Source: Pseudomonas sp. MAG733B (GTDB lineage: Bacteria > Pseudomonadota > Gammaproteobacteria > Pseudomonadales > Pseudomonadaceae). Taken from it: a stretch of DNA of 64,000 bases. Positions 8,438 through 19,936 of the stretch are shown here, one piece after another; the stretch's first letter is position 1, and every line of letters begins with the position of its first letter. Below the pieces are notes generated by a model. It ran no database searches. It was not told where the DNA came from and saw only the letters and a list, made by a program, of their open reading frames with translations. The position numbers and the translations under genes are program-made. The DNA is taken from assembly GCF_036884845.1 (NCBI RefSeq), contig NZ_CP145732.1, positions 5,456,001 to 5,520,000 of the forward strand, read 5' to 3'.

Positions 8438-10342
8438 TTAAGCCGACAGCTCAACCAATAGCTTGTTCAGACGACGCACATACGCCGCCGGGTCCTTCAA
8501 GCTGTCACCGGCCGCCAGGGCCGCCTGATCAAAGAGGATGTGCGAAAGATCGCCGAATCGCTCATCGCTCTGCTCGTTGTCGAGCTTCTCGATCAGCGGG
8601 TGAGCCGGGTTGAATTCGAAGATCGGCTTCGAATCCGGAACCTTCTGACCGCTGGCTTCGAGGATCTGACGCATCTGCAGGCCAAGGTCCTGCTCGCCAA
8701 TGGCGAGGATCGCCGGGGAATCGGTCAGACGGTGGGAAACCCGCACTTCGGCTACAGATTCGCCCAGCGCAGTTTTCAGACGCTCAACCAGACCTTCTTT
8801 GGACTTGGCGACTTCTTCCGCGGCTTTCTTGTCTTCTTCCGAGTCCAGGTTGCCCAGGTCCAGGTCACCGCGCGCCACGTCGACAAAGCTCTTGCCGTCG
8901 AAGTCGTTGAGGTAGCTCATCAGCCACTCGTCGATACGGTCGGTCAGCAGCAGCACTTCGATGCCTTTCTTGCGGAAGACTTCCAGGTGCGGGCTGTTTT
9001 TGACTTGTGCGTAGGTTTCGCCGGTCAGGTAGTAAATCTTGTCCTGACCTTCCTTGGCACGTGCCAGGTATTCGGCCAGGCCAACGACCTGCTCGCCTTC
9101 GTCGCCGTTGGTCGATGCGAAACGCAGCAGACCGGCGATTTTTTCCTTGTTGGCGAAATCTTCTGCCGGGCCTTCCTTCATGACCTGACCGAAGTTTTTC
9201 CAGAAGCCTTTGTATTGCTCAGGCTCGTTCTTCGCCAGTTTTTCCAGCATGTCGAGCACGCGCTTGGTCAGCGCTGACTTCATGGAGTCAATGATCGGGT
9301 CCTTCTGCAGGATTTCCCGCGACACGTTCAGCGACAGGTCGTTGGAGTCGACCACGCCTTTGATGAAGCGCAGGTACAGCGGCAGGAACGACTCAGCCTG
9401 GTCCATGACGAACACGCGCTGAACGTACAACTTCAGGCCTTTCGGTGCTTCACGCTGGTACAGATCGAACGGAGCACGGCTCGGCACGTACAGCAGCGAG
9501 CTGTATTCCAGCTTGCCTTCGACCTTGTTGTGGCTCCAGCTCAGCGGATTTTCGAAATCGTGAGCGATGTGCTTGTAGAACTCCTGATATTCCTCGTCCT
9601 TGATGTCGGTACGCGGACGGGTCCACAGGGCGCTGGCGCGGTTGACGGTTTCCCATTCAACGGCTGGTTTTTCCTCGCCTTCAGCAGCTGCCACTTCTTT
9701 CGGCAACTCGATCGGCAAGGCGATGTGATCGGAGTACTTCTTGATGATGTTGCGCAGACGCCAACCATCGGCGAACTCGTCTTCAGCGGATTTCAAGTGC
9801 AGGACGATGCGAGTGCCGCGCTCGGTTTTCTCGATCGTTGCAACTTCGAAATCGCCTTCGCCCTTGGACGACCAATGCACGCCTTCGCTGGCAGCGCTGC
9901 CGGCACGACGGCTGTACACGTCGACTTTGTCAGCGACGATGAATGCGGAGTAGAAACCGACACCGAACTGGCCGATCAGGTGCGAGTCTTTCTTCTGGTC
10001 GCCGGTCAGGTGCTTCATGAAATCGGCGGTGCCGGATTTGGCGATGGTGCCCAGGTGCGTGATCGCATCCTCGCGGCTCATGCCGATACCGTTGTCTTCG
10101 AGGGTGACGGTTTTAGCGTCCTTGTCGAAGCTCACACGGATTTTCAGCTCGGCGCCACCTTCCAGCAGTTCTGGCTTGGACAGCGCTTCGAAACGTAATT
10201 TGTCTACAGCGTCAGAGGCGTTCGAGATCAATTCGCGAAGGAAAATTTCCTTGTTGGAATACAGCGAATGGATCATGAGGTGCAGCAGCTGCTTTACCTC
10301 GGTCTGGAAGCCCAGGGTTTCCTTTTGAGTTTCCACACTCAT
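8438..10342 (-). CDS. htpG: Molecular chaperone HtpG (Hsp90)
   Basis: HtpG is the bacterial Hsp90, an ATP-dependent cytosolic chaperone that acts with DnaK on client proteins. The 634-residue length is standard. The GHKL ATP-binding domain is at the N-terminus ([37 protein letters not shown]). The middle domain has the conserved arginine region ([10 protein letters not shown]), and the C-terminal dimerisation domain ends in VELSA. I used the ATG at 10342 (MSVETQKET); longer upstream starts add residues outside the family. It is usually heat-shock controlled, but I could not pick out a sigma-32 promoter with confidence. Confidence 0.97.
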   Translation of the reverse strand: MSVETQKETLGFQTEVKQLLHLMIHSLYSNKEIFLRELISNASDAVDKLRFEALSKPELLEGGAELKIRVSFDKDAKTVTLEDNGIGMSREDAITHLGTIAKSGTADFMKHLTGDQKKDSHLIGQFGVGFYSAFIVADKVDVYSRRAGSAASEGVHWSSKGEGDFEVATIEKTERGTRIVLHLKSAEDEFADGWRLRNIIKKYSDHIALPIELPKEVAAAEGEEKPAVEWETVNRASALWTRPRTDIKDEEYQEFYKHIAHDFENPLSWSHNKVEGKLEYSSLLYVPSRAPFDLYQREAPKGLKLYVQRVFVMDQAESFLPLYLRFIKGVVDSNDLSLNVSREILQKDPIIDSMKSALTKRVLDMLEKLAKNEPEQYKGFWKNFGQVMKEGPAEDFANKEKIAGLLRFASTNGDEGEQVVGLAEYLARAKEGQDKIYYLTGETYAQVKNSPHLEVFRKKGIEVLLLTDRIDEWLMSYLNDFDGKSFVDVARGDLDLGNLDSEEDKKAAEEVAKSKEGLVERLKTALGESVAEVRVSHRLTDSPAILAIGEQDLGLQMRQILEASGQKVPDSKPIFEFNPAHPLIEKLDNEQSDERFGDLSHILFDQAALAAGDSLKDPAAYVRRLNKLLVELSA

Positions 10343-10424
10343 GGTCATCAAACTCCAATCAGATGGCATTGGCCGCGACCTTGAGCGGTCGGCGGCGGGT
10401 TGTCATCAGAGTTGGGGGCTGAGT

Positions 10425-10874
10425 TCAGGATTTCAAGGGCTCCTCGAGTTTGAAATGCGCCCGGGCCGTGGCAATCGGCTCGCCTTCGGTGCTTTGCCAG
10501 GCGGTAATCGCCACGTTGGCCACGCGTCGCCCTTGGCGGCAAACCTGGCAGCGAGCCCAGGTATCGCGGAATTGGCCGGCACGCAGGTAATCGAGGGAGA
10601 AGTCGATAATCTTCGGTACGCCCGGCGAACCGGTAGCAATCAGCAGATGCAACGCCGCGGACAGCTCCATGAAGCCGGCAATCACGCCACCATGGATAGC
10701 GGGCAATAAAGGGTTACCAATGTTGTCTTTGTTGGCCGGCAGACGAAACAGCAACTCATCTCCTACTCGCGAGCATTCGACGCCGATCAGCGTGGCGTAG
10801 GGAATCAATTGCAGCAGCGCGCTGTAATCGCCCTTCTCATGGGCCGCTTGCAGTTGTTCCTGGAAATCAGTCAT
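10425..10874 (-). CDS. PaaI family thioesterase (second of pair)
   Basis: A 149-residue hot-dog-fold thioesterase. The PaaI-type active-site region is AIHGGVIAGFMELSAALHLL, with the conserved HGG and a downstream acidic residue; the next strand is PKIIDFSLDYLRAG. Such enzymes hydrolyse acyl-CoA thioesters, and the substrate here is unknown. Its start overlaps the stop of the preceding thioesterase gene by 4 bp, so the two are probably translated together and may form a heteromer. The longer frame running upstream into the neighbour was rejected. Confidence 0.88.
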   Translation of the reverse strand: MTDFQEQLQAAHEKGDYSALLQLIPYATLIGVECSRVGDELLFRLPANKDNIGNPLLPAIHGGVIAGFMELSAALHLLIATGSPGVPKIIDFSLDYLRAGQFRDTWARCQVCRQGRRVANVAITAWQSTEGEPIATARAHFKLEEPLKS

Positions 10875-11347
10875 TTCGTACCTCCGGCGATGGCGCCACC
10901 AAAGCCCTTGGTGCCCTTGATGTTTTTGCCCATGCGCATGAAGGTGCCCACGACATGCGCGATCGGATGCTCGGGATCGTCCTGATAGGCAAAGCCGCGG
11001 GCGAAAATCACGTCTGTGGTCACCCGGTAGCACTGGGCAAAACCGTAGACATCTTTATGGGGTTCAGCGGCGTGCATGTAGTCGATACGCAGATCGAGAG
11101 TCGGGCACACCTCGAATTCCGGCAGCACGCAGAGGGTGGACATGCCGCAAGCGGTGTCCATCAGTGATGTCAGTGCGCCGCCATGAATAACGCCTGTCTG
11201 CGGGTTGCCGACGATCTGTGGGCTATATGGAAGCACCACGGTGAGCCCTTCACTGCTGGCGCTGTGCACGCTCAAACCAAGGACCTGACAATGTCTCAAT
11301 GCCGAGAGAAATCGCGTCGCACGCTCAAAAATGGGGTTTTCGGCCAT
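10871..11347 (-). CDS. PaaI family thioesterase (first of pair)
   Basis: A 158-residue hot-dog thioesterase with the motif VIHGGALTSLMDTACGMS (HGG with Asp), the standard PaaI active-site helix, followed by PTLDLRIDYMHAAE. It is similar in plan to its downstream partner but clearly divergent, so the pair is probably an old duplication. The C-terminal tail (FMRMGKNIKGTKGFGGAIAGGTK) is glycine- and lysine-rich. The 4-bp overlap with the next gene suggests coupled expression. No pathway context identifies the acyl group. Confidence 0.88.
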   Translation of the reverse strand: MAENPIFERATRFLSALRHCQVLGLSVHSASSEGLTVVLPYSPQIVGNPQTGVIHGGALTSLMDTACGMSTLCVLPEFEVCPTLDLRIDYMHAAEPHKDVYGFAQCYRVTTDVIFARGFAYQDDPEHPIAHVVGTFMRMGKNIKGTKGFGGAIAGGTK

Positions 11348-11441
11348 TTGATAAATACTCTTGTTTAATATCCGGACAGTGCAGTAGCAGTCCGGGTAAA
11401 AGTTCCGCGTTAGAACAAACTTATATATCTGAACAATTTGA

Positions 11442-11470
11442 GGAACTTAACCCTGACGCCTGGGCTCTTA
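11442..11470 (+). promoter_or_regulatory. Candidate AlgU (sigma-E-type) promoter
   Basis: GGAACTT at 11442-11448, the consensus -35 of sigma-E/AlgU promoters, is followed after 17 bp by TCTTA at 11466-11470, a fair -10. It would give a transcript starting about 30 bases upstream of the small lipoprotein gene, whose ribosome site AAGGAGA is at 11493-11499. This is inference from motif spacing only. Confidence 0.4.
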
Positions 11471-11507
11471 AGGCCAGATAGATATTTTCCACAAGGAGAA
11501 ACACCCC

Positions 11508-11744
11508 ATGCGTAAGACTTTAGCTATTGCCTTGATGTTGACCGCTTCCCTCGGTCTCGCTGCCTGCGATAAAAAATCCGAGGACAAAGCTCAAGATGCT
11601 ACCAAACATGCTGAGCAAGCTCAGCAAGACATGAGCAAAGCTCAGGATAAAGTGAACGACGCTGCGAAAGAAAACGCCGAAGCCGCCAAAGATCAGGCTG
11701 AATCGAACGAAGCAGCCGCAAAAGAAGCAGCACCTAAAAACTAA
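11508..11744 (+). CDS. Small Ala/Lys/Glu-rich lipoprotein
   Basis: A 78-residue protein with a lipoprotein signal (MRKTLAIALMLTASLGLAAC, lipobox LAAC, modified residue C20). The mature part is a charged, alanine-rich sequence of about 58 residues with heptad-like spacing (KAQDATKHAEQAQQDMSKAQ), expected to form a long helix or coiled coil. This resembles small envelope lipoproteins in general shape, but it lacks the C-terminal Lys-Tyr-Arg of Lpp. It is monocistronic, with a strong ribosome site, its own terminator and a possible envelope-stress promoter. Function unknown. Confidence 0.85.
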   Translation: MRKTLAIALMLTASLGLAACDKKSEDKAQDATKHAEQAQQDMSKAQDKVNDAAKENAEAAKDQAESNEAAAKEAAPKN

Positions 11745-11762
11745 ATCAGTTTTTAGCGTGAT

Positions 11763-11796
11763 AAAAGAAAACCCGCCAAGTGCGGGTTTTCTTTTG
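11763..11796 (+). terminator. Rho-independent terminator of the small lipoprotein gene
   Basis: A perfect stem AAAAGAAAACCCGC / GCGGGTTTTCTTTT with loop CAAGT lies 20 bp after the stop codon. The A/T-rich flanks make it likely to work for the convergent MAPEG gene as well. Confidence 0.9.
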
Positions 11797-11822
11797 TCTG
11801 CTGTTTTGTTGCGAGCTCAGCG

Positions 11823-12227
11823 TTAGAGCAAAATCGTTCGAAAAGTCGGACTAATCATCAGCAACAACGAACAGACTAATCCAACCAGCCAAACCAGGCT
11901 GCGCTGCCAGGTAAGATCTTTCCAATAGCACAGTAAGTAGATAACTCGGGTGATCACGAAGATGATCGCCAGCAAGTCAATCAGCCAACCTGCCGTCTGC
12001 GTGGTATGCGCCATCAACACACCCACCGCGAACAGTATGAACGCTTCGAAACTATTCTGATGTGCCGCCACCGCACGGGCACCCAGCCCAGTGAGTTGCG
12101 CCTGCTGTTGGCGCGGCAAGTGATTGTTGTAACCGCCCTGCTCTTTCATGGCCTTGCTCACGGGCATGCGCGCCACGTAAATCAGCAAGGCACTGATGAA
12201 CACACACCAGAATGGAATACTCATCAA
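11823..12227 (-). CDS. MAPEG family membrane protein
   Basis: A 134-residue integral membrane protein of the MAPEG superfamily, with four hydrophobic helices. The conserved core NSFEAFILFAVGVLMAH, with the Glu-x-phi pattern of the glutathione-binding loop, is present. Eukaryotic members are glutathione-dependent; the activity of short bacterial members such as this is generally unknown. Its start overlaps the end of the upstream DUF599 gene by 4 bp, so the two membrane proteins are co-expressed. Confidence 0.88.
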   Translation of the reverse strand: MMSIPFWCVFISALLIYVARMPVSKAMKEQGGYNNHLPRQQQAQLTGLGARAVAAHQNSFEAFILFAVGVLMAHTTQTAGWLIDLLAIIFVITRVIYLLCYWKDLTWQRSLVWLVGLVCSLLLMISPTFRTILL

Positions 12228-12961
12228 GCAGCCTCTTTATTCAGCTCGGGCAATGGCGCCTCAGTAGGTGTATAGACCATCACGTCGAGTACGTCGGAAT
12301 GAAACTCGCGGCGGTACAACACAAACACCACGCCCGCGCTCATCAACATGAACAACCATGGACTGACGAACCAGGCCAGCATGGTCATGCCGAAGTAGTA
12401 AGAGCGCAGGCCGAAGTTGAACTGGTTGGCGGCCATGGATATGACCCGCGCCGCTCGGGCGGCAAAGGCCTTGCGCTCCAGCTCGGACACATGCCGTTCA
12501 CCGACCATCGGTGCCGAACCCACCAGAATGGCGGCGAAATTGTACTGGCGCATGCACCAACTGAAGGTGAAGAAGGCATAGACGAACACCAAGGCCAGGC
12601 ACAACAACTTGATCTCCGACATGCCTTGGGAAGCCTGTTGCACCATCGGAATATCCGCCAACAGCGACACCGCCCGCTCCGATGCGCCGAGTACCGTGAG
12701 AATACCGGCCAGGATAATCAGCGTGCTGGAGGCGAAGAACGAAGCATTGCGTTCCAGGTTGCCGATCACGCTGGCGTCCGCGATGCGGTTGTCACGCAGC
12801 AACATCCGGCGCATCCAGTCTTCGCGATAGAGATGAAGCACGCTGGCCAGACAAGCAGTGTCACGGCCCTTCCAGGTGGCATAGCGGGTGTAACCGCCCC
12901 AACAGACTACGAACCAGACGGCGGCAAGAATGTGGATCAGGTTGGCTTGGATGAACGACAT
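12224..12961 (-). CDS. DUF599 domain-containing membrane protein
   Basis: A 245-residue protein with about four membrane segments (for example LIHILAAVWFVVCWGGYTRYA near the N-terminus and MLAWFVSPWLFMLMSAGVVFVLY near the C-terminus), matching the DUF599 family. The conserved family segment DNRIADASVIGNLERNASFFASS is present in the middle. Function is unknown. It forms a two-gene unit with the downstream MAPEG gene through a 4-bp overlap. Confidence 0.85.
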   Translation of the reverse strand: MSFIQANLIHILAAVWFVVCWGGYTRYATWKGRDTACLASVLHLYREDWMRRMLLRDNRIADASVIGNLERNASFFASSTLIILAGILTVLGASERAVSLLADIPMVQQASQGMSEIKLLCLALVFVYAFFTFSWCMRQYNFAAILVGSAPMVGERHVSELERKAFAARAARVISMAANQFNFGLRSYYFGMTMLAWFVSPWLFMLMSAGVVFVLYRREFHSDVLDVMVYTPTEAPLPELNKEAA

Positions 12962-12994
12962 GCAATTCCCTGTGAGATGTTGGCATAGGTGACC

Positions 12995-13090
12995 CCTGTA
13001 GGAGCATGGCTTGCCCGCGATGGCGGTGCGTCAGTCAACAACGGTGTCGAATGTTATACCGCCATCGCGGGCAAGCCTTGCTCCTACAGG
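12995..13090. repeat. REP doublet (class B variant)
   Basis: Inverted units CCTGTAGGAGCATGGCTTGC and its near-complement (GGCAAGCCTTGCTCCTACAGG) lie about 40 bp apart, with the secondary arms CGATGGCGG / CCGCCATCG inside. The sequence differs from the class B unit at 34901 in the stem core (CATGGC for CGAGCC). Confidence 0.85.
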
Positions 13091-13136
13091 TAAGGCTTCG
13101 ACGTTAGCTCAACGGAAAAGGCACCGCATCTCCAGA

Positions 13137-13175
13137 TAAAAAAAATGCCCCGTATCGATTGATACGGGGCATTTC
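13137..13175 (-). terminator. Terminator of brnQ
   Basis: A perfect stem AAATGCCCCGTATC / GATACGGGGCATTT with loop GATT is preceded by an A-run, which reads as a T-run on the minus strand. It lies about 40 bp after the brnQ stop. Confidence 0.88.
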
Positions 13176-13217
13176 TGTTTCTGCTCCAGACCCGCTTGTG
13201 ACGGGTCGTGAAGCGAC

Positions 13218-14531
13218 TTAAGCCAAGGCTTCTTCGCGCTTGCCCAGCAGACGGTCGCAAACCACCGCAACTACCAGGGTCATCACCGACGGCACCAGCC
13301 ACGCCAGACCCTGCTCGCTCAGCGGCAGGTGAGCCAGTTGCGCCGGCATCCACTCCGCCAGTCCAGCACCCTTGAGGGCGTCGATCAGACCGAAGATGAA
13401 CGACACCAGCATCACCGGGCCGAGGATACGACCCTGCTCATGCCAGAAGTCCTTGCAGAAGCTCAACGCCACCAGAACGATGCACGGCGGGTAGATCGCG
13501 GTCAGTACCGGGATCGAGAACGCAATCAGCTTGGTCAGGCCCAAGTTGGACACCAGCAGCGAGAACGCAGCAAGGATGATCACCAGCGTCTTGTAGGACA
13601 GTGGCAGCACACGGCTGAAGTATTCGGCGCAGGCACAGGTCAGGCCAACGGCCGTCACCAGGCACGCCAGGGAGATCAGCACCGCGAGGAAACCGCTGCC
13701 CAACGAACCGAACGTGTGCTGCACGTAAGCGTGCAACACCGCTGCACCATTGGTGGCACCGGCGGCCACTTCATGGCTGCCCGAACCGAGACGGAACAGG
13801 CTGATGTAGACCAGTGCCAGGCCCACACCGGCAATCAGACCGGCGATGATCGCGTAACGGGTGATCAGTGCTGGCGACTCGACGCCGCGGGAACGGATGG
13901 CGTTAACAATCACGATGCCGAACACCAGTGCGCCCAAAGTATCCATGGTCAGGTAACCATTGATGAAACCCTGGGAGAACGGTGCCGCTACGTACTCAGG
14001 CGTGGCATGGCCAATGTCACCCGCCGGCAAGGCGAATGCGGCGATGCCCAGAACAGCAAGCGCAATGATCTTCAGCGGTGCGAGGAAACGTCCTACGGTA
14101 TCCAGCAGACGGCCCGGATACAGCGAGATGAAGAACACCAGTAGGAAGTAAACCGAGCTGTAGAGGAACAGCGCCAGCGGGCTCTCGCCGGTCAGCGGCG
14201 CCAGGCCCACTTCGAACGAGACGGTCGCCGTACGTGGCGTCGCGAACAGCGGGCCAACAGCGAGGTAGCAAGCGGCTGCCAACACGCCACCGGCCACTTT
14301 ACCGATCGGGCTGCTCAACGCATCCATGGCGCCGCCAACCTTGGCCAGGGCCACGACAGTGATCACTGGCAGGCCCACCGCCGTGACCAGGAAACCCAGC
14401 GCCGCCATCCAGACATGAGGCCCGGACTGCAAACCGACGATAGGCGGGAAGATGATGTTGCCAGCCCCGACGAACAGGGCAAACGTCATAAAACCAAGTG
14501 CCAGGATGTCCTGGCCTTTCAACACTTTCAT
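13218..14531 (-). CDS. brnQ: Branched-chain amino acid transport protein BrnQ (LIVCS family)
   Basis: A 437-residue inner-membrane carrier with about twelve hydrophobic segments. It imports leucine, isoleucine and valine with a cation. The N-terminal signature [28 protein letters not shown] is characteristic, and family-conserved glycine-rich helices follow. It is a single gene with its own terminator. The 380-bp upstream gap holds a long inverted repeat and the sucD terminator, and the promoter is presumably within about 200 bp of the start. No leucine leader peptide was recognised. Confidence 0.95.
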   Translation of the reverse strand: MKVLKGQDILALGFMTFALFVGAGNIIFPPIVGLQSGPHVWMAALGFLVTAVGLPVITVVALAKVGGAMDALSSPIGKVAGGVLAAACYLAVGPLFATPRTATVSFEVGLAPLTGESPLALFLYSSVYFLLVFFISLYPGRLLDTVGRFLAPLKIIALAVLGIAAFALPAGDIGHATPEYVAAPFSQGFINGYLTMDTLGALVFGIVIVNAIRSRGVESPALITRYAIIAGLIAGVGLALVYISLFRLGSGSHEVAAGATNGAAVLHAYVQHTFGSLGSGFLAVLISLACLVTAVGLTCACAEYFSRVLPLSYKTLVIILAAFSLLVSNLGLTKLIAFSIPVLTAIYPPCIVLVALSFCKDFWHEQGRILGPVMLVSFIFGLIDALKGAGLAEWMPAQLAHLPLSEQGLAWLVPSVMTLVVAVVCDRLLGKREEALA

Positions 14532-14762
14532 TAAGGAAATACCACACTACTGAATCGGAATTTAGAGAGGGATTTCCCTATGGGTGAGGGAAATGCTGTC
14601 GGTCCGTATGAGACCAACCCTTTTAGCGCGTTGCTGCCTTGTGGGCGCGGACGCAAAAATGGCGAGTAGCCTAACGAATCTGGCCGGAAAACGCACTGTT
14701 TGAGGGCGAACATTCCGATGCGCGACATTTCCGTGTCGCGTTTACACATCTAAATTTCATAA

Positions 14763-14847
14763 AGATCAAAAGATCGCAGCCTTCGGCAGCTCCTACAGGG
14801 GAATGAACTTATGTAGGAGCTGCCGAAGGCTGCGATCTTTTGATCTT
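14763..14847. repeat. Long perfect inverted repeat (35-bp arms)
   Basis: The arm begins AGATCAAAAGATCGCAGCC at 14763, runs to CCTACA at 14797, and is repeated in exact reverse complement at about 14813-14847. The spacer is about 15 bp. The arm contains TAGGAGCTGCCGAAGGCTG, a repeat type common in fluorescent pseudomonads and different from the other REP classes here. It lies between brnQ and the sucCD terminator. Confidence 0.88.
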
Positions 14848-14857
14848 CAAAAACGAC

Positions 14858-14884
14858 AAAGGCCACCCGAAGGTGGCCTTTGTT
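14858..14884 (-). terminator. Terminator of the sdh-suc operon
   Basis: A stem AAAGGCCACC / GGTGGCCTTT with loop CGAA lies 28 bp beyond the sucD stop. On the minus strand it would end the sdhCDAB-sucABlpdGsucCD transcript. Confidence 0.85.
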
Positions 14885-14911
14885 TGGTGAAGCGTCAGTT
14901 AAGCGCGAGGC

Positions 14912-15793
14912 TTACTTGACAGCCCAACCGGTCAGCTCGGACAAAGCCTTGCCGATGTCTGCCAGCGAACGCACGGTTTTAACGCCTGCGTCTTCCAGGG
15001 CAGCAAACTTCTCGTCTGCAGTGCCTTTGCCGCCAGAGATGATTGCGCCAGCATGGCCCATGCGCTTGCCCGGAGGAGCAGTCACACCAGCGATGTAGGA
15101 AACAACCGGCTTGGTCACGTGTGCCTTGATGTAGGCAGCCGCTTCTTCTTCAGCCGAACCGCCGATCTCACCGATCATTACGATCGCTTCGGTCTTCGGG
15201 TCTTCCTGGAACAGCTTCAGGATGTCGATGAAGTTCGAACCCGGGATCGGGTCACCACCGATGCCGACGCAAGTCGACTGACCGAAACCGGCGTCAGTAG
15301 TCTGCTTCACAGCTTCGTAGGTCAGGGTGCCGGAACGGGAAACGATACCGACCTTGCCTGGCAAGTGAATGTGACCTGGCATGATGCCGATCTTGCATTC
15401 GCCTGGGGTGATCACGCCTGGGCAGTTAGGGCCGATCAGGATTACACCCAGCTCGTCGCACTTAACTTTAGCGTCCAGCATGTCCAGGGTAGGAATGCCT
15501 TCGGTGATGCAGACGATCAGCTTGATGCCGCCGAAAGCAGCTTCCAGGATCGAATCTTTGCAGAAAGGAGCCGGAACGTAGATCACGCTGGCGGTAGCGC
15601 CAGTGGCAGCTACTGCGTCTTTAACGGTGTTGAACACTGGCAGACCCAGGTGCTCGGTGCCGCCTTTGCCTGGAGTTACACCACCAACCATCTTGGTGCC
15701 GTACTCGATGGCTTGCTGGGTGTGGAAACTACCTTGCGAACCGGTAATACCCTGGCAGATAACTTTGGTGTCTTTATTGATCAGGACGCTCAT
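14912..15793 (-). CDS. sucD: Succinyl-CoA synthetase alpha subunit
   Basis: SucD is the CoA-binding, phospho-histidine subunit of succinyl-CoA synthetase, which makes ATP or GTP from succinyl-CoA in the TCA cycle. The 293-residue length is right. The Rossmann CoA site starts with [18 protein letters not shown], and the active-site histidine is in [17 protein letters not shown]. It follows sucC with a one-base overlap (TAATG) and is the last gene of the TCA supercluster; a terminator follows. Confidence 0.97.
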   Translation of the reverse strand: MSVLINKDTKVICQGITGSQGSFHTQQAIEYGTKMVGGVTPGKGGTEHLGLPVFNTVKDAVAATGATASVIYVPAPFCKDSILEAAFGGIKLIVCITEGIPTLDMLDAKVKCDELGVILIGPNCPGVITPGECKIGIMPGHIHLPGKVGIVSRSGTLTYEAVKQTTDAGFGQSTCVGIGGDPIPGSNFIDILKLFQEDPKTEAIVMIGEIGGSAEEEAAAYIKAHVTKPVVSYIAGVTAPPGKRMGHAGAIISGGKGTADEKFAALEDAGVKTVRSLADIGKALSELTGWAVK

Positions 15794-16959
15794 TATTTGC
15801 CCTCCGCAGCTTTGACAACTTGTTGAGCAGCGTCGGTCAGGCTGGTAGCAGCGATGATGTTCAAACCGCTTTCTGCCAGTACTTTAGCGCCCAGTTCAGC
15901 GTTGTTGCCTTCAAGGCGAACAACAACCGGGATTTTCACGCCGACTTCTTTCACTGCACCGATGATGCCTTCGGCAATCATGTCGCAACGAACGATGCCG
16001 CCGAAGATGTTAACCAGTACTGCAGCGACGTTGGTGTCGGACAGAATGATTTTGAACGCTTCGGTAACGCGTTCTTTGGTAGCACCGCCGCCCACGTCGA
16101 GGAAGTTGGCTGGTTTGCCGCCATGCAGGTTGACGATGTCCATGGTACCCATGGCCAGGCCAGCACCGTTGACCATGCAACCGATGTTGCCTTCCAGTGC
16201 TACGTAGTTCAGTTCGAACTTGGCAGCGTGTGCTTCGCGCGGATCGTCTTGCGACGGATCGTGGAAAGTCTTCAGCTTAGGCTGACGGTACATGGCGTTG
16301 GCGTCGATGTTGATCTTGGCATCGAGGCAATGCAGATCGCCGTCAGCCTTGATCACCAGCGGGTTCACTTCCAGCAGGGCCAGGTCGTGATCCTTGAACA
16401 GTTTGGCCAGACCTACGAAGATCTTGGCGAACTGGGCAACTTGCTTGCCTTCCAGACCCAACTGGAATGCCAGCTCGCGACCCTGGAATGGCTGAGCGCC
16501 AACCAGTGGATCGATAGTGGCTTTCAGAATTTTTTCTGGAGTGTCGTGAGCGATTTTCTCGATGTCCACGCCACCTTCGGTGGAAGCCATGAACACGATA
16601 CGACGGCTCGAACGGTCAACGACAGCGCCCAGGTACAGCTCTTTAGCGATATCAGTGCACGATTCAACCAGGATCTTGGTGACTGGCTGACCATTGGCGT
16701 CAGTCTGGTAAGTCACCAGACGCTTGCCCAGCCACTGCTGTGCGAAGGCTTTGGCGTCTTCTTTGCTGCGAACCAGCTTAACGCCGCCCGCTTTACCGCG
16801 ACCACCGGCGTGGACCTGGGCTTTGACAACCCACTCGCTGCCGCCGATTTTGTCGCAAGCTTCTGCTGCTGCTTCCGGGGTGTCTACCGCGTAACCGGTG
16901 GATACTGGCAGGCCGTACTCAGCGAACAGCTGCTTACCCTGATACTCGTGAAGATTCAT
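15793..16959 (-). CDS. sucC: Succinyl-CoA synthetase beta subunit (ADP-forming)
   Basis: SucC (388 residues) is the nucleotide- and succinate-binding subunit. The ATP-grasp domain begins [19 protein letters not shown], with [16 protein letters not shown] at about 45-60. The C-terminal ligase domain has the grasp-loop region [16 protein letters not shown]. It is translationally coupled to sucD. A palindrome and 179 bp separate it from lpdG, so a secondary promoter or processing site there is possible. Confidence 0.97.
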   Translation of the reverse strand: MNLHEYQGKQLFAEYGLPVSTGYAVDTPEAAAEACDKIGGSEWVVKAQVHAGGRGKAGGVKLVRSKEDAKAFAQQWLGKRLVTYQTDANGQPVTKILVESCTDIAKELYLGAVVDRSSRRIVFMASTEGGVDIEKIAHDTPEKILKATIDPLVGAQPFQGRELAFQLGLEGKQVAQFAKIFVGLAKLFKDHDLALLEVNPLVIKADGDLHCLDAKINIDANAMYRQPKLKTFHDPSQDDPREAHAAKFELNYVALEGNIGCMVNGAGLAMGTMDIVNLHGGKPANFLDVGGGATKERVTEAFKIILSDTNVAAVLVNIFGGIVRCDMIAEGIIGAVKEVGVKIPVVVRLEGNNAELGAKVLAESGLNIIAATSLTDAAQQVVKAAEGK

Positions 16960-17035
16960 GCTTATTACCGTCTTCGTTAGGTACTGCGCATTCGGTGCTG
17001 CACTTGTAGAAGTGCCGCACCACCTGTGACTGCTG

Positions 17036-17058
17036 CTTGCGTAGCTGAGCTACGCAAG
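17036..17058. repeat. Perfect hairpin between lpdG and sucC
   Basis: CTTGCGTAG and CTACGCAAG are separated by CTGAG, a perfect 9-bp stem with a 5-base loop and no T-run. It could be an mRNA stability or processing element within the operon; it does not look like a terminator. A second small stem (GCACTT/AAGTGC) lies just beside it at about 17000. Confidence 0.6.
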
Positions 17059-17138
17059 ACTGCGTCCAGCGGACATTCCGCGGTGAGTCTTGCATGCAAG
17101 GCTCACGACGGGCCGTACCGCCGTGGTTTCTTATTGTC

Positions 17139-18575
<1,437 letters not shown>

Positions 18576-18673
18576 TCAAAAAATCCTCTTTAGCGAAAAG
18601 CTTCAAGCCGCGAGCGGCAAGCCAAACTGCGGGTTTTCCGTCAGCTCGAGCTTGCAGCTCATGGCTGCTTCTA

Positions 18674-19894
18674 TCAGATATCCAGCAACAGACGAGCCGG
18701 ATCTTCCAGCAGGTTCTTGATGGTCACCAGGAAGGTCACAGCTTCTTTGCCATCGATCAGACGGTGATCGTAGGACAGTGCCAGGTACATCATCGGACGG
18801 ATAACGACCTGACCGTTGATGGCCATAGGACGCTGGATGATGTTGTGCATGCCCAGGATGGCGGCTTGTGGCGGGTTGACGATCGGGGTCGACATCATCG
18901 AACCGAAAGTACCACCGTTGGTGATGGTGAAAGTACCACCGGTCATTTCGTCCATCGACAGTTTGCCGTCGCGGGCTTTCTTGCCGAAGGTAGCGATGCC
19001 GCCTTCGATTTCAGCCAGGCTCATCAGTTCGGCGTTACGCAGAACCGGTACAACCAGGCCGCGATCGCTGGAAACTGCAACGCCGACGTCAGCGTAGCCG
19101 TGGTAAACGATGTCAGCACCGTCGATCGAGGCGTTAACGGCCGGGAAGCGTTTCAGCGCTTCGGTGGCAGCCTTCACGAAGAACGACATGAAGCCCAGGC
19201 GCACGCCGTTGTGGGACTTCTCGAACAGGTCCTTGTACTTCGAACGCAGGGCCATGACTTCGGTCATGTCGACTTCGTTGAAAGTGGTCAGCATCGCCAT
19301 GTTCGACTGAGCTTCAACCAGACGCTTGGCCACGGTGGCACGAACGCGGGTCATCGGTACGCGCTTCTCGATGCGGTCGCCAGCGGCGAACACAGGAGCG
19401 GCAGCCGAAGGAGCAGCAGCCTTGGCAGGCGCGGCAGCCGGAGCGGCTTTCTTGGCAGCAACGGCTGCAACCACGTCTTCCTTGGTCACACGACCGCCTT
19501 TGCCGGTGCCGGCAACGGAAGCGATGTTGATGCCGTTTTCTTCAGCCAGCTTGCGAGCAGCCGGTGCAGCAACAGGATCGTCTTCGCCTTCGGCAGCAGG
19601 AGCAGCAGCTTGTGCAGCGGCCGGAGCAGCAGCGGCTGGAGCAGCGGCAGCAGCACCGCCCGCTTCGATGGAGCCCAGCACTTCGTCGGACAGAACGGTG
19701 TCGCCTTCGTTCTTGACGATAGCGCCCAGCACGCCGTCAGCAGTCGCCAACACTTCCAGGACAACCTTGTCGGTTTCGATGTCGACAATCAGGTCGTCAC
19801 GCTTGACGGCGTCGCCCGGTTTTTTGTGCCAGGTGGCAACGGTGCCATCGGCAACCGATTCCGGGAAAGTGGGGGCTTTGATTTCGATAGCCAT
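18674..19894 (-). CDS. sucB: Dihydrolipoyllysine succinyltransferase (2-oxoglutarate dehydrogenase E2)
   Basis: SucB forms the core of the 2-oxoglutarate dehydrogenase complex and transfers succinyl groups to CoA. Domains in order are: a lipoyl domain (1-75) with the modified lysine K43 in ETDKVVLEV; an Ala/Pro-rich flexible linker (about 82-105); an E1/E3-binding domain (about 108-145, [13 protein letters not shown]); a second Ala-rich linker; and the catalytic acyltransferase with H377 and D381 in [10 protein letters not shown]. The 406-residue length is usual. It lies 42 bp after sucA and 98 bp before lpdG. Confidence 0.97.
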   Translation of the reverse strand: MAIEIKAPTFPESVADGTVATWHKKPGDAVKRDDLIVDIETDKVVLEVLATADGVLGAIVKNEGDTVLSDEVLGSIEAGGAAAAAPAAAAPAAAQAAAPAAEGEDDPVAAPAARKLAEENGINIASVAGTGKGGRVTKEDVVAAVAAKKAAPAAAPAKAAAPSAAAPVFAAGDRIEKRVPMTRVRATVAKRLVEAQSNMAMLTTFNEVDMTEVMALRSKYKDLFEKSHNGVRLGFMSFFVKAATEALKRFPAVNASIDGADIVYHGYADVGVAVSSDRGLVVPVLRNAELMSLAEIEGGIATFGKKARDGKLSMDEMTGGTFTITNGGTFGSMMSTPIVNPPQAAILGMHNIIQRPMAINGQVVIRPMMYLALSYDHRLIDGKEAVTFLVTIKNLLEDPARLLLDI

Positions 19895-19936
19895 TATCTG
19901 TGGGTCCTTAAATTCGGTTTCAGGTGCGCGAAGGCG

